Assembly: GCA_035761805.1 (NCBI GenBank)
Contig: DASTQL010000019.1
Span: 1-16,269 of the forward strand
DNA: 16,269 bases
Direction: 5' to 3'
Source of the DNA: DASTQL01 sp035761805
GTDB taxonomy: Bacteria > Actinomycetota > Actinomycetes > Jiangellales > Jiangellaceae
Position 1 is the stretch's first letter. Each line of letters opens with the position of its first letter. Below are positions 6,610-14,683 of this stretch, one piece after another. Made by a program: the position numbers and the translations under genes. Below the pieces are notes generated by a model. The model was not told the DNA's origin and made no database searches. It saw only the letters and a program-made list of their open reading frames with translations.

Positions 6610-9273
6610 GTGGCCACCGCCCGTACGACGGACCCGCGCCGCCTGGTCATCGTCGAGTCGCCCGCCAAGGCGAGGACGATCGCCGGTTTCCTGGGCCGCG
6701 GCTACGTCGTCGAGTCCTCCGTGGGCCACATCCGGGACCTGCCGAGCAAGAAGACGGAGGTCCCGGAGGCCAAGCGCGCCCGATTCGGCGCGCCCGTCGG
6801 AGTCGACGTCGAGGGTGGCTTCGCGCCGCTCTACATCGTCCCGGCCGACAAGAAGGCCCAGGTCCGCAAGCTCAAGGCCCTGCTCAAGGACGCCGACGAG
6901 CTCTACCTCGCGACGGACGAGGACCGGGAGGGCGAGGCCATCGCCTGGCACCTGCGCGAGGAGCTCAAGCCGCGGGTCCCGGTGCGCCGGATGGTCTTCC
7001 ACGAGATCACCCGCGACGCGATCCGGCAGGCCGTGGACAACCCGCGCGACATCGACGAGCACCTCGTCGACGCCCAGGAGACCCGCCGCATCGTCGACCG
7101 CCTGTACGGCTACGAGGTGTCGCCCGTCCTGTGGCGCAAGGTCATGCAGGGGCTCTCGGCCGGCCGGGTGCAGAGCGTGGCCACCCGCCTCGTGGTGGAC
7201 CGCGAGCGCGAGCGGATGGCCTTCCGCAGCGCCGAGTACTGGGACCTGGTCGCGACCCTCGACACCGGTCGGCCCTCGTCGCCCGCCGAGCCGTCGGCCT
7301 TCGCCGCCCGTCTCGCCGGCGTCGACGGCCGTCGGGTGGCCACCGGGCGGGACTTCGACCCCCAGGGCCGGCTCAAGGGCCGAGACGCCGCGGCGGACGT
7401 CGCCGTGCTCGACGAGGCCCGGGCCCGCGCACTGGCCGAGGGGCTGACCGGCGCCGCATTCGAGGTGCGCTCGGTGGAGAGCAAGCCCTACCGGCGGAGC
7501 CCGTACGCGCCCTTCCGCACCACGACCCTCCAGCAGGAGGCGAGTCGCAAGCTCGCCTTCGGCGCCGCCCGGACGATGCAGGTGGCCCAGCGGCTCTACG
7601 AGAACGGCTACATCACCTACATGCGGACCGACTCCACGACGCTCTCGGACGCGGCCGTGGCAGCGGCCCGCGCGCAGGTCCGGGAGCTGTACGGCGCGGA
7701 CTACCTGCCGGACGCGCCGCGCACGTACGCGAGCAAGGTCAAGAACGCGCAGGAGGCGCACGAGGCGATCCGGCCGGCGGGTGACACCTTCCGTACCCCT
7801 GCGGAGACCGGGCTGACCGGTGAGCAGTTCCGCCTCTACGAGCTGATCTGGATGCGCACGGTCGCGTCGCAGATGCGAGACGCCGTCGGCCAGACCCTCA
7901 CGGTGCGGGTCGGGGCTCGAGCCGCCTCCGGCGAGGACTGCGAGTTCACGGCCTCCGGTCGCACGATCAGCTTCTTCGGATTCCTCAAGGCGTACGTGGA
8001 GGGCGCCGACGACCCCGAGGCCGAGCTGGACGACCGGGAGCGGCGGCTGCCGCCGCTGACCGACGGCCAGGACCTCACCGCCGTGACCGTCGAGCCGGAC
8101 GGGCACACCACCAAGCCGCCCGCGCGCTACACCGAGGCGACCCTCGTCAAGGAGCTCGAGGACCGCGAGATCGGCCGCCCCTCGACGTACGCGTCGATCA
8201 TCCGGACCATCCTCGACCGGGGCTACGTCTTCAAGCGGGGCAGCGCGCTGGTCCCCTCCTGGCTGGCCTTCGCGGTGGTGCGCCTGCTGGAGATGCACTT
8301 CTCCTGGCTGGTCGACTACGAGTTCACCGCGCGCATGGAGGACGGGCTCGACGACATCGCCGGTGGCCGGATCGACCGGGTCGTGGCGCTGGACCGCTTC
8401 TGGAACGGCGGCGGCGACATCGAGGGGCTGCGACCGCTCGTGGAGAACCTCGGCGAGATCGACGCCCGAGCCATCTCGTCGTTCCCTGTCGGCAGTCCGG
8501 AGTCCGGCCTGACCCTGCGCGTCGGCCGTTACGGCCCGTACGTGGAGAACGGTGACGGTGCTCGCGGGTCGGTGCCCGAGGACCTGCCGCCCGACGAGCT
8601 CACCGTCGATCGCGCGCGCGAGCTGCTGGCGGCGGGCAACGGCGACCGCGAGCTCGGCACCCACCCCGAGACCGGCCTCCGCATCGTCGCGAAGTCGGGT
8701 CGCTTCGGCCCGTACGTGACCGAGGTCCTGCCGGACGACGCGCCGAAGTCCTCCAAGCCACGGACGGCGTCGCTGCTCAAGACCATGTCGTCGGACACGG
8801 TCACGCTCGACGACGCGGTCCGGCTGCTGACCCTGCCTCGGGTCGTCGGCACGGACCCAGAGTCGGGCGACGAGATCACCGCACAGAACGGCCGATACGG
8901 CCCGTACCTGCGCAAGGGCTCGGACTCGCGCTCGCTGGAGAGCGAGGAGCAGCTCTTCACGGTGACGCTCGAGGAGGCGCTGGCCCTCTACGCGCAGCCC
9001 AAGCAGCGTGGTCGGCGGGGGGCGACTGCGTCGCCCCCGCTCAAGGAGCTGGGCACCGACCCGGCGTCGGGCCGGCCGATGGTGGTCAAGGAGGGCCGCT
9101 TCGGTGCCTACATCACCGACGGTGAGACCAACGTCACCGTGCCGCGGGGCACGCAGCTGGAGGAGATCACCAGCGAGCGGGCCGCCGAGCTGCTCGCCGA
9201 GAAGCGGGCCAAGGGACCGGCGCCGAAGAGGTCACGCAGCCGCACCACGGCGGGCTCGCGCTCGCGCAGCTGA
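6610..9273 (+). CDS. topA: DNA topoisomerase I (type IA, omega protein)
   Basis: 887 residues. The enzyme relaxes negative supercoils through a transient 5'-phosphotyrosine link. The Toprim domain begins at VIVESPAKA with catalytic Glu16, and its acidic triad is Asp103-Asp105-Glu107 (TDEDREGE). The active-site tyrosine is Tyr337 in YITYMRTDS. The GRPSTYASII stretch of the central domain is intact. As in mycobacteria and other actinobacteria there are no Cys4 zinc fingers. Instead the C-terminus holds four repeats marked by GRYGPY, GRFGPY, GRYGPY and GRFGAY (starting near residues 639, 697, 761 and 829) and ends in a Lys/Arg/Ser-rich tail (KRSRSRTTAGSRSRS), which in mycobacterial TopA helps processive strand passage. 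GTG 6610 is chosen on its GAGGAG. It is the first gene of the replication-linked cluster to its right. Confidence 0.97.
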   Translation: MATARTTDPRRLVIVESPAKARTIAGFLGRGYVVESSVGHIRDLPSKKTEVPEAKRARFGAPVGVDVEGGFAPLYIVPADKKAQVRKLKALLKDADELYLATDEDREGEAIAWHLREELKPRVPVRRMVFHEITRDAIRQAVDNPRDIDEHLVDAQETRRIVDRLYGYEVSPVLWRKVMQGLSAGRVQSVATRLVVDRERERMAFRSAEYWDLVATLDTGRPSSPAEPSAFAARLAGVDGRRVATGRDFDPQGRLKGRDAAADVAVLDEARARALAEGLTGAAFEVRSVESKPYRRSPYAPFRTTTLQQEASRKLAFGAARTMQVAQRLYENGYITYMRTDSTTLSDAAVAAARAQVRELYGADYLPDAPRTYASKVKNAQEAHEAIRPAGDTFRTPAETGLTGEQFRLYELIWMRTVASQMRDAVGQTLTVRVGARAASGEDCEFTASGRTISFFGFLKAYVEGADDPEAELDDRERRLPPLTDGQDLTAVTVEPDGHTTKPPARYTEATLVKELEDREIGRPSTYASIIRTILDRGYVFKRGSALVPSWLAFAVVRLLEMHFSWLVDYEFTARMEDGLDDIAGGRIDRVVALDRFWNGGGDIEGLRPLVENLGEIDARAISSFPVGSPESGLTLRVGRYGPYVENGDGARGSVPEDLPPDELTVDRARELLAAGNGDRELGTHPETGLRIVAKSGRFGPYVTEVLPDDAPKSSKPRTASLLKTMSSDTVTLDDAVRLLTLPRVVGTDPESGDEITAQNGRYGPYLRKGSDSRSLESEEQLFTVTLEEALALYAQPKQRGRRGATASPPLKELGTDPASGRPMVVKEGRFGAYITDGETNVTVPRGTQLEEITSERAAELLAEKRAKGPAPKRSRSRTTAGSRSRS

Positions 9274-9281
9274 TCGCCGCA

Positions 9282-9295
9282 CCCCAGGCCTGGGG
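9282..9295. terminator. Perfect 14-bp palindrome after topA
   Basis: CCCCAGG/CCTGGGG begins 8 bases after the topA stop. As RNA it could form a short GC-rich hairpin. There is no following T-run, so it is at best a weak or Rho-independent-like pause site, and it could instead be a protein-binding palindrome upstream of the next gene. Confidence 0.3.
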
Positions 9296-9326
9296 GCGGT
9301 CGGAGCGGGGAGTCGGGGCCGCTCAC

Positions 9327-9332
9327 TAGTCT
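9327..9332 (+). promoter_or_regulatory. -10 box for a leaderless MFS-tmk transcript
   Basis: TAGTCT (TANNNT type) lies 7 nt before GTG 9340. No ribosome binding site precedes that start, and no recognisable -35 hexamer lies at the expected distance. The spacing matches the boxes at 14671 and, on the other strand, 6431. Confidence 0.45.
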
Positions 9333-9339
9333 GGCGGGC

Positions 9340-11436
9340 GTGGCGGACCATGCGCTCGGGTCGGTGACGCCCCGGCACGACCTCCGGGGGGTGCTGGCGA
9401 TCCGGCGGTTCCGCCGCCTGTGGCTCGCGATGTCCGTCTCGAGCATCGGCGACTGGCTCGGCCTGCTGGCGCTGACCGCGCTGGCCAGCCAGCTCGCGGG
9501 CGGTTCGTACGCGGCGCAGAACTACGCGATCGCCGGCGTGCTGCTGCTCCGGCTGGTGCCCGCCATCCTGCTCGCGCCGTTCGCCGGCCTGGTGGCGGAC
9601 CGGCTGGACCGGCGGACGACGATGATCGTCGGCGACGTGCTGCGCGCGCTCATCGTGCTGTCGATCCCCCTGGTCGGGACGCTGTGGTGGCTCCTCGTCG
9701 CCACCCTCCTGATGGAGACGGTCAGCCTGTTCTGGCTGCCCGCCAAGGAGGCCAGCATCCCCAACCTGGTGCCGCGCGAGCGCCTGGAGGCCGCGAACCA
9801 GCTGTCCCTGCTGGCCTCGTACGGGAGCGCGCCGGTCGCCGCTGCGCTCTTCACCAGCCTCGCGGTGGTGAGCCGGCTGATCGGCCAGGTGGTCGAGTAC
9901 CTCGGCACCAACCCCGTCACCCTGGCGCTGGTCATCGACGGCATCACGTTCCTGGTGTCGGCCGCGATCATCTTCTTCGGGATCCGCGACTTCCCCACGG
10001 CGGTCCCGAGTGCGGGCCGGGGCACGGTGCTCGGCGCCCTCATCGACGGCTGGCGCTTCATCGGCACCACCCCACTGGTCCGGGCCCTGGCCATCGGCAT
10101 CGTCGGCGCCTTCGCGGCAGGCGGCACGGTCGTCGGGCTCGGCCGCACCTACGCCGGCGACCTGGGCGCGGGGGAGGCGGGCTACGGGCTGCTCTTCGGC
10201 GCGGTCTTCCTCGGGCTGGCCGGGGGGATGGTCGTGGGGCCACGCATCCTCCGAGACCTCTCCCGGCACCGGCTCTTCGGTCTCGCGCTCACCAGTGCGG
10301 GGCTGCTGCTGGTCGCGGTGTCGCTGGTGCAGAACTTCGTGATCGTGATCGTGTTGGTCCTGCTGCTCGGCGTCTGCGCGGGCACTGCATGGGTGACCGC
10401 CCTGACCTTGCTGGGCCTGGAGGTCGAGGACTCCCTCCGCGGTCGGACTTTCGCCTTCATCCAGGCCGCCGTGCGGGTCGCGCTGGCGGCCGTGCTGGCC
10501 CTCGCGCCCCTGCTGGCCGGTCTCATCGGCACCAACCGGGTGACGGTCGGAACCCTTCAGGTCGACTACAACGGGGCCGCGGCCACGATGCTGATCGGTG
10601 GCCTCGTGGCTGCGACGGTGGGGGCGGTCTCCTTCCACCAGATGGACGACCGGGCCGGCGTCCCCCTGTGGGCCGATGTCAGGGGGGCGCTCCGCGCCCG
10701 GATGGGCCAGCGCGTGTCGGGCCGCAGCCTCGGCGGCCTCTTCGTCGCCCTCGAGGGCGGGGACGGTGCCGGTAAGTCCACCCAGGCGCGGATGCTGGCG
10801 ACCTGGCTGGCCACGACGGGTCTCGAGGTCGTCCTCACGTACGAGCCCGGCGACACCCGGATCGGCCGTCAGGTGCGGCGACTCCTCCTCGACAACGGCA
10901 GTTCCTGGCTCTCGCCGCGGGCCGAGGCGCTCCTCTACGCCGCCGACCGGGCCGAGCACGTCGCCTCGGTCGTGCGACCGGCTCTCCAGCGGGGTGCCGT
11001 GGTCGTCACGGACCGCTACGCCGACTCCTCGATCGCCTACCAGGGTGTTGGTCGTGGCCTGTCCGCTCACGACGTGGCCCGGGTCTCGCGCTTCGCCACC
11101 GAGGGGCTCGTGCCCGACCTCACGGTGCTGCTCGACGTCCCCGCCCGGGTCGGTCGCGGCCGCCTCAACGGACCCGCGGACCGCCTGGAGAGCGAGCCCG
11201 AGGCCTTCCACGAGGCGGTCCGCGAGGCCTTCCGTGAGCTGGCGGATCGCTCCCCCCATCGGTACGTCGTCGTGGACGCCACCGGTGATCCCGACAAGGT
11301 CGCGGCCGCCGTCCGCGATGCCGTCCGCCCACTCATGGTGAGCCCTCCAGACGAGCCGGACCGGCGGGCACGGTCGGCCGCCGACAGGACCGGGAAGCCC
11401 GGGGAGACGCGGACCCTCCCGGCGGTGGACCGGTGA
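9340..11436 (+). CDS. tmk: Bifunctional MFS transporter / dTMP kinase fusion
   Basis: 698 residues in one uninterrupted frame. Residues ~20-440 are an MFS transporter (MFS_3-like) with about 12 hydrophobic segments and motif A (GLVADRLDRR) near 83-92. After a ~25-residue basic linker comes a complete thymidylate kinase from ~466: P-loop EGGDGAGKST (Lys479), the substrate-binding DRYADSS at 558-564, and an Arg-rich LID segment (GRGRLNGPADRLES). The kinase phosphorylates dTMP to dTDP for DNA synthesis and would sit on the cytoplasmic side of the membrane. The final ~30 residues are polar and look disordered. Such fusions are known in actinobacteria; the transporter's substrate is not. The gene overlaps holB by 4 bases (GTGA). 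The start is GTG 9340, which has a -10 box 7 nt away and is probably leaderless. Confidence 0.93.
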   Translation: MADHALGSVTPRHDLRGVLAIRRFRRLWLAMSVSSIGDWLGLLALTALASQLAGGSYAAQNYAIAGVLLLRLVPAILLAPFAGLVADRLDRRTTMIVGDVLRALIVLSIPLVGTLWWLLVATLLMETVSLFWLPAKEASIPNLVPRERLEAANQLSLLASYGSAPVAAALFTSLAVVSRLIGQVVEYLGTNPVTLALVIDGITFLVSAAIIFFGIRDFPTAVPSAGRGTVLGALIDGWRFIGTTPLVRALAIGIVGAFAAGGTVVGLGRTYAGDLGAGEAGYGLLFGAVFLGLAGGMVVGPRILRDLSRHRLFGLALTSAGLLLVAVSLVQNFVIVIVLVLLLGVCAGTAWVTALTLLGLEVEDSLRGRTFAFIQAAVRVALAAVLALAPLLAGLIGTNRVTVGTLQVDYNGAAATMLIGGLVAATVGAVSFHQMDDRAGVPLWADVRGALRARMGQRVSGRSLGGLFVALEGGDGAGKSTQARMLATWLATTGLEVVLTYEPGDTRIGRQVRRLLLDNGSSWLSPRAEALLYAADRAEHVASVVRPALQRGAVVVTDRYADSSIAYQGVGRGLSAHDVARVSRFATEGLVPDLTVLLDVPARVGRGRLNGPADRLESEPEAFHEAVREAFRELADRSPHRYVVVDATGDPDKVAAAVRDAVRPLMVSPPDEPDRRARSAADRTGKPGETRTLPAVDR

Positions 11437-12593
11437 CCGTCTGGGACGCCGTGGTCGGGCAGACCGTGATCGCCGACCTGCAGCGCAGCGTGGAGGACGC
11501 CGCCGAGGTCCTCGCCGGCGCTCCCGGGGCCGGCTCGATGACCCATGCCTGGCTGTTCACCGGTCCTCCCGGCTCCGGACGCTCGGTGGTCGCACGGGCC
11601 TTCGCCGCAGCCCTGCAGTGTCCGGCCGGTGGCTGTGGCGAGTGCCCCGAGTGCCGTACGACCCTGGCGGGGAGCCATCCCGACGTCCACCACGTGGTCA
11701 CGCAGGCGCTGTCCATCAAGGTCAAAGAGGTCCGCGAACTGGTCCCCCGGGCTGCGCTCCGACCGTCTCGCGGCCGGTGGCAGGTCGTGCTCGTGGAGGA
11801 TGCCGACCGGCTCGGCGAGGACGCCGCCGACGCTCTCCTCCTCTCCGTGGAGGAGCCGCCTGCGCGCACCGTGTGGATGCTCTGCGCCCCGACCGCCGAG
11901 GACATCGTCCCCACGATCCGGTCCCGGTGCCGCGTCGTGCACCTCCGCACCCCGCCCACGTCCGCGGTCGCCCGGCACCTGGTCGCGAGCTCGGGAGTCG
12001 ACCCGGCGATGGCCGAGTTCGCCGCCCGGGCGTCCCAGGGCCACATCGGGCGCGCCCGGGCCCTCGCCACCGTCGAGGACGTGCGCCTGCGCCGCGCCGA
12101 GGTGCTCCGCCTCCCCTTCTCGCTCGCCGACCTCCGTACCTGCCTCGACGCGGCCGCCGCCCTCGTCGAGGCCGCCAGGGCCGACGCCGAACGCCGGTGC
12201 GACGAGCTCGACGAGCGGGAGGTCGAGGACCTCAAGCGAGCCCTCGGCATCGGCAGCACCGGCCGCCGGCCCCGCAACGTCGACGCAGCCATCAAGGAGC
12301 TCGAGCGTGAGCAGAAGCTGCGTCGCACGCGGGTCCAGCGAGACTCCATCGACCGCGCTCTCGTCGACGTCCTCGCCCTGTACCGGGACGTCCTCGTCGT
12401 CCAGCTCGGGAGCACCGTGGACATGGTCAACGACGAGCTGCGGCCCTCGGTGGAGCGCCTCGCCCGCACCTCGTCCCCGGAGTCGACCCTTCGCCGGATG
12501 GAGGCCGTCGTCGCTGCGCGCGAGGCCCTCGAGGCCAACGCGTTGCCGCTGCTCGCCCTCGAGTCGATGGCGCTGTCGATGCGCGAAGGCTGA
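11433..12593 (+). CDS. holB: DNA polymerase III subunit delta prime (clamp loader)
   Basis: 386 residues. AAA+ fold of the DnaX/HolB family: starts VWDAVVGQ, then a degenerate Walker A GPPGSGRS at 44-51 in which the usual Lys is Arg50. A four-cysteine zinc knuckle follows (Cys63, Cys68, Cys71, Cys74), then VEDADRL as Walker B, LLLSVEEPP, and the SRC motif (164-166) that supplies the arginine finger to the neighbouring subunit. Delta prime is the rigid stator of the clamp loader and generally does not hydrolyse ATP, which fits the altered P-loop. The C-terminal half is longer and more charged than in E. coli (334 residues) and includes a coiled-coil-like stretch near 280-300. It is translationally coupled to tmk by a GTGA overlap. 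No Shine-Dalgarno better than a GGTGGA close to the start is visible. Confidence 0.95.
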   Translation: MTVWDAVVGQTVIADLQRSVEDAAEVLAGAPGAGSMTHAWLFTGPPGSGRSVVARAFAAALQCPAGGCGECPECRTTLAGSHPDVHHVVTQALSIKVKEVRELVPRAALRPSRGRWQVVLVEDADRLGEDAADALLLSVEEPPARTVWMLCAPTAEDIVPTIRSRCRVVHLRTPPTSAVARHLVASSGVDPAMAEFAARASQGHIGRARALATVEDVRLRRAEVLRLPFSLADLRTCLDAAAALVEAARADAERRCDELDEREVEDLKRALGIGSTGRRPRNVDAAIKELEREQKLRRTRVQRDSIDRALVDVLALYRDVLVVQLGSTVDMVNDELRPSVERLARTSSPESTLRRMEAVVAAREALEANALPLLALESMALSMREG

Positions 12594-12621
12594 CCGGGGA
12601 CTGCGTCCGCCCCCGAGGCGC

Positions 12622-12627
12622 TACAGT
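12622..12627 (+). promoter_or_regulatory. Possible -10 box of the dimethylformamidase-like gene
   Basis: TACAGT lies about 70 nt before ATG 12695 in the 101-base gap after holB. No convincing -35 hexamer is found at 16-19 nt. It suggests that the downstream gene may have its own promoter rather than read-through from holB. Confidence 0.35.
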
Positions 12628-12682
12628 GTGTGGCGCCCATCCGCGCCGTCGTCCGGCATCGGGCGGGCGGTGCAGGTGGACC

Positions 12683-12689
12683 GAGGGGG
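12683..12689 (+). promoter_or_regulatory. Ribosome binding site of the dimethylformamidase-like gene
   Basis: GAGGGGG ends 5 nt before ATG 12695. It fixes the start at the codon that gives a proper MRRRR signal-peptide N-region. Confidence 0.65.
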
Positions 12690-12694
12690 ATGAC

Positions 12695-14614
12695 ATGCGT
12701 CGTCGACGGACCTTCATGGCCCTCCTGACGGTCATGTCGATGCTGGTCCTCGTCGGGCCACTGGCGCCCACGAGCGTTGCCGTCACGGCGAGCGCCACCT
12801 ACACCGCGTCGACGCGGGTGGCCAGGACGCCGACCCACACCCTGAAGTACGCGGTCACGGTCACCCGTAGTGGCACCTTCTCGCGCCTGGTGCTGCCCCT
12901 GCCCGCCACCGCGTCCAAGTCGAACAGGCACCGCATCGAGGGCAACATCAGGGGTGCCCGGCTCGAATCGGTTCGTGGCGGTTTCGTCGTCCGGGCTGCC
13001 ACGCCGTACTCGGTCGCGGCCGGCACCCGGCTGTGGGTGACCATCAGCGGCCTGACGATGCCGCAGGCCGGCAGCTATGCAGTGACGATCACTGCCTACG
13101 CGTCCAACGGGACGATCATGGCCCGCGGCAGCACTCCGACCGTCCCGTTCTCCGCGCCGGTCCCCTGCCCGAGCGCATGGCCCACGACGTACGTCCGGAC
13201 CGAGAACGCGCGCGTCGGCACCGCGAGCTGGCGGCTGCCGACCTACAGCAACGGAGCGGCCTCCGACACCAGCGCCAAGTGCGGTGACACGGTCACCTTC
13301 CGGGTCACCTCCGCCGGGACCCAGCTGGCGGTGAGTGCTTATCGCATGGGCTACTACGGCGGGGTCGGCGCCCGGGGGGTGTGGTACTCCCGGACGGCGA
13401 TCAGGGGGTTCACCCAGCCGGCTCCCCTGATGATCCAGACCGACTCCTCCGGACGTACGATCAACATGCCCACCGCGAGAAACTGGCAGGCGACCTTCTC
13501 CATCCGGATCGACGGGTCGTTCGCTCCCGGCTTCTACCTGATCAAGGTCACGGATCTCAGCGGGCGGGGATCGTTCATGCCCCTCATCGTCCGCGACGAT
13601 GTCGGCAGCCACGACAAGCTGGTCCTGCACTCGGTGGCCACCTGGCAGGCGTACAACCAGTTCGGCGGTGCCAGCGCCTACACGACTCCGGTCCGGTCGA
13701 CCCGGGTCAGCTACGACCGCCCCCACCTCAGGAACCAGGGATCCGGCGACTTCCTGGGCCTCGAGTACGGATTGGTCTTCTGGGGTGAGAAGCAGGGATT
13801 CGACTTCAACTACGCCGCCGACACGGACCTGCACAGCCGGCCGTACCTCAACGACCGGGCGAACACCCTCGTGCTCATGCCGCACACGGAGTACTGGTCG
13901 GTGGCCATGCGGAGGGCGGTCGACTCCGACGTCGCCTCCGGCAAGAAGCTCGCGTCGTTCGGCGCCAACCAGATCTACTGGCGCATCAACCCCAAGCCTT
14001 CCCCCCTGACGGGGACCGACCGTGAGTACGAGATCTTCCGTACAGGCGACACGTCGAGGTTCCGCGACTCGCCCGACCCGCATCCGGAGCAGAGCCTGCT
14101 GGGCGCAATGTTCGGCTGCATGCACATGGACGGCAGCGGCACACCGAACAACACGTGGCTGTGGCAGGGCGTCGGCAAGAGCACGATCCCGCACCTGGCC
14201 CAGGGCGAGGTGGACCACGTGCAGGACGAGTTCCCCAAGCCGGACGGGCTGGAGGTGTTGACCACCATGACGTTGGATACGTGCGGCCGTGCCGACGACC
14301 CACGTGCGGACATCGTCGCGGTCGACCACGGCAACGGCGGTCGTGTGTTCAATGCCTCCACCTTCTCCTGGGTGTGCATGCTCCACGGCCACTGTCCCTG
14401 GCCCGAGTGGGCGCCGACCGCGACGGCGCAGCAGCAGATCGGCCAGGCGACGATGAACGTGTTCTCGTGGCTCGACGACGGGTCCCAGCTGCAGTCGCTC
14501 GCCGAACCCGAGGACGGCAGCAGCCTCAACGACTTCCGGGAGCAACGGATCGGGACGCTCAGACCGACGTCGGGCATGCCGCCACTGCAGCCGCCGCCGG
14601 GCGAGCCGAACTGA
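12695..14614 (+). CDS. Secreted protein related to the N,N-dimethylformamidase large (beta) subunit
   Basis: 639 residues. Residues 1-~32 form a signal peptide (MRRRR, hydrophobic core MALLTVMSMLVLVG, likely cleavage near AVTAS) without a lipobox Cys. A ~120-residue beta-rich N-terminal domain follows. An Ig-like segment carries the family signature YRMGYYGG (216-223). The C-terminal domain has ATWQAYNQFGG, HTEYWS (397-402), GANQIYWRI and a Cys/His-rich end (FSWVCMLHGHCPWP). The EYWS and GANxxYWR pattern is typical of the family named after the N,N-dimethylformamidase beta subunit. That enzyme binds a single iron through two Tyr and one Glu, so Glu399 and Tyr400 are candidates here, but I cannot align them. 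Export is unlike the cytoplasmic dimethylformamidase, and no small-subunit gene is seen, so the substrate should be considered unknown. It separates holB from the PSP1 gene. Confidence 0.82.
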   Translation: MRRRRTFMALLTVMSMLVLVGPLAPTSVAVTASATYTASTRVARTPTHTLKYAVTVTRSGTFSRLVLPLPATASKSNRHRIEGNIRGARLESVRGGFVVRAATPYSVAAGTRLWVTISGLTMPQAGSYAVTITAYASNGTIMARGSTPTVPFSAPVPCPSAWPTTYVRTENARVGTASWRLPTYSNGAASDTSAKCGDTVTFRVTSAGTQLAVSAYRMGYYGGVGARGVWYSRTAIRGFTQPAPLMIQTDSSGRTINMPTARNWQATFSIRIDGSFAPGFYLIKVTDLSGRGSFMPLIVRDDVGSHDKLVLHSVATWQAYNQFGGASAYTTPVRSTRVSYDRPHLRNQGSGDFLGLEYGLVFWGEKQGFDFNYAADTDLHSRPYLNDRANTLVLMPHTEYWSVAMRRAVDSDVASGKKLASFGANQIYWRINPKPSPLTGTDREYEIFRTGDTSRFRDSPDPHPEQSLLGAMFGCMHMDGSGTPNNTWLWQGVGKSTIPHLAQGEVDHVQDEFPKPDGLEVLTTMTLDTCGRADDPRADIVAVDHGNGGRVFNASTFSWVCMLHGHCPWPEWAPTATAQQQIGQATMNVFSWLDDGSQLQSLAEPEDGSSLNDFREQRIGTLRPTSGMPPLQPPPGEPN

Positions 14615-14670
14615 GCCACCGACCCGCATCGCCCGCTCGACTGCCACCGCCGGTACCCCCGGAGCCGTCG

Positions 14671-14676
14671 TAGGGT
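14671..14676 (+). promoter_or_regulatory. -10 box for a leaderless PSP1-gene transcript
   Basis: TAGGGT lies 7 nt before GTG 14684. No Shine-Dalgarno sequence and no clear -35 hexamer are seen. The spacing to the start codon is identical to that at 9327-9340. Confidence 0.45.
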
Positions 14677-14683
14677 GACGGGC

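Noticed and set aside
6484..8664. Minus-strand open frame of 726 codons opposite topA
   Set aside because: It lies opposite the catalytic core of an unmistakable topoisomerase I and shows no domain of its own.
9232..11259. Minus-strand open frame of 675 codons opposite MFS-tmk
   Set aside because: The product is rich in Gln, Gly, Arg and Asp with no hydrophobic core; it is the shadow of the transporter frame.
12594..12621. Possible terminator hairpin after holB (GGAC/GTCC around TGC)
   Set aside because: The stem is only 4 bp without a bulge and no T-run follows.
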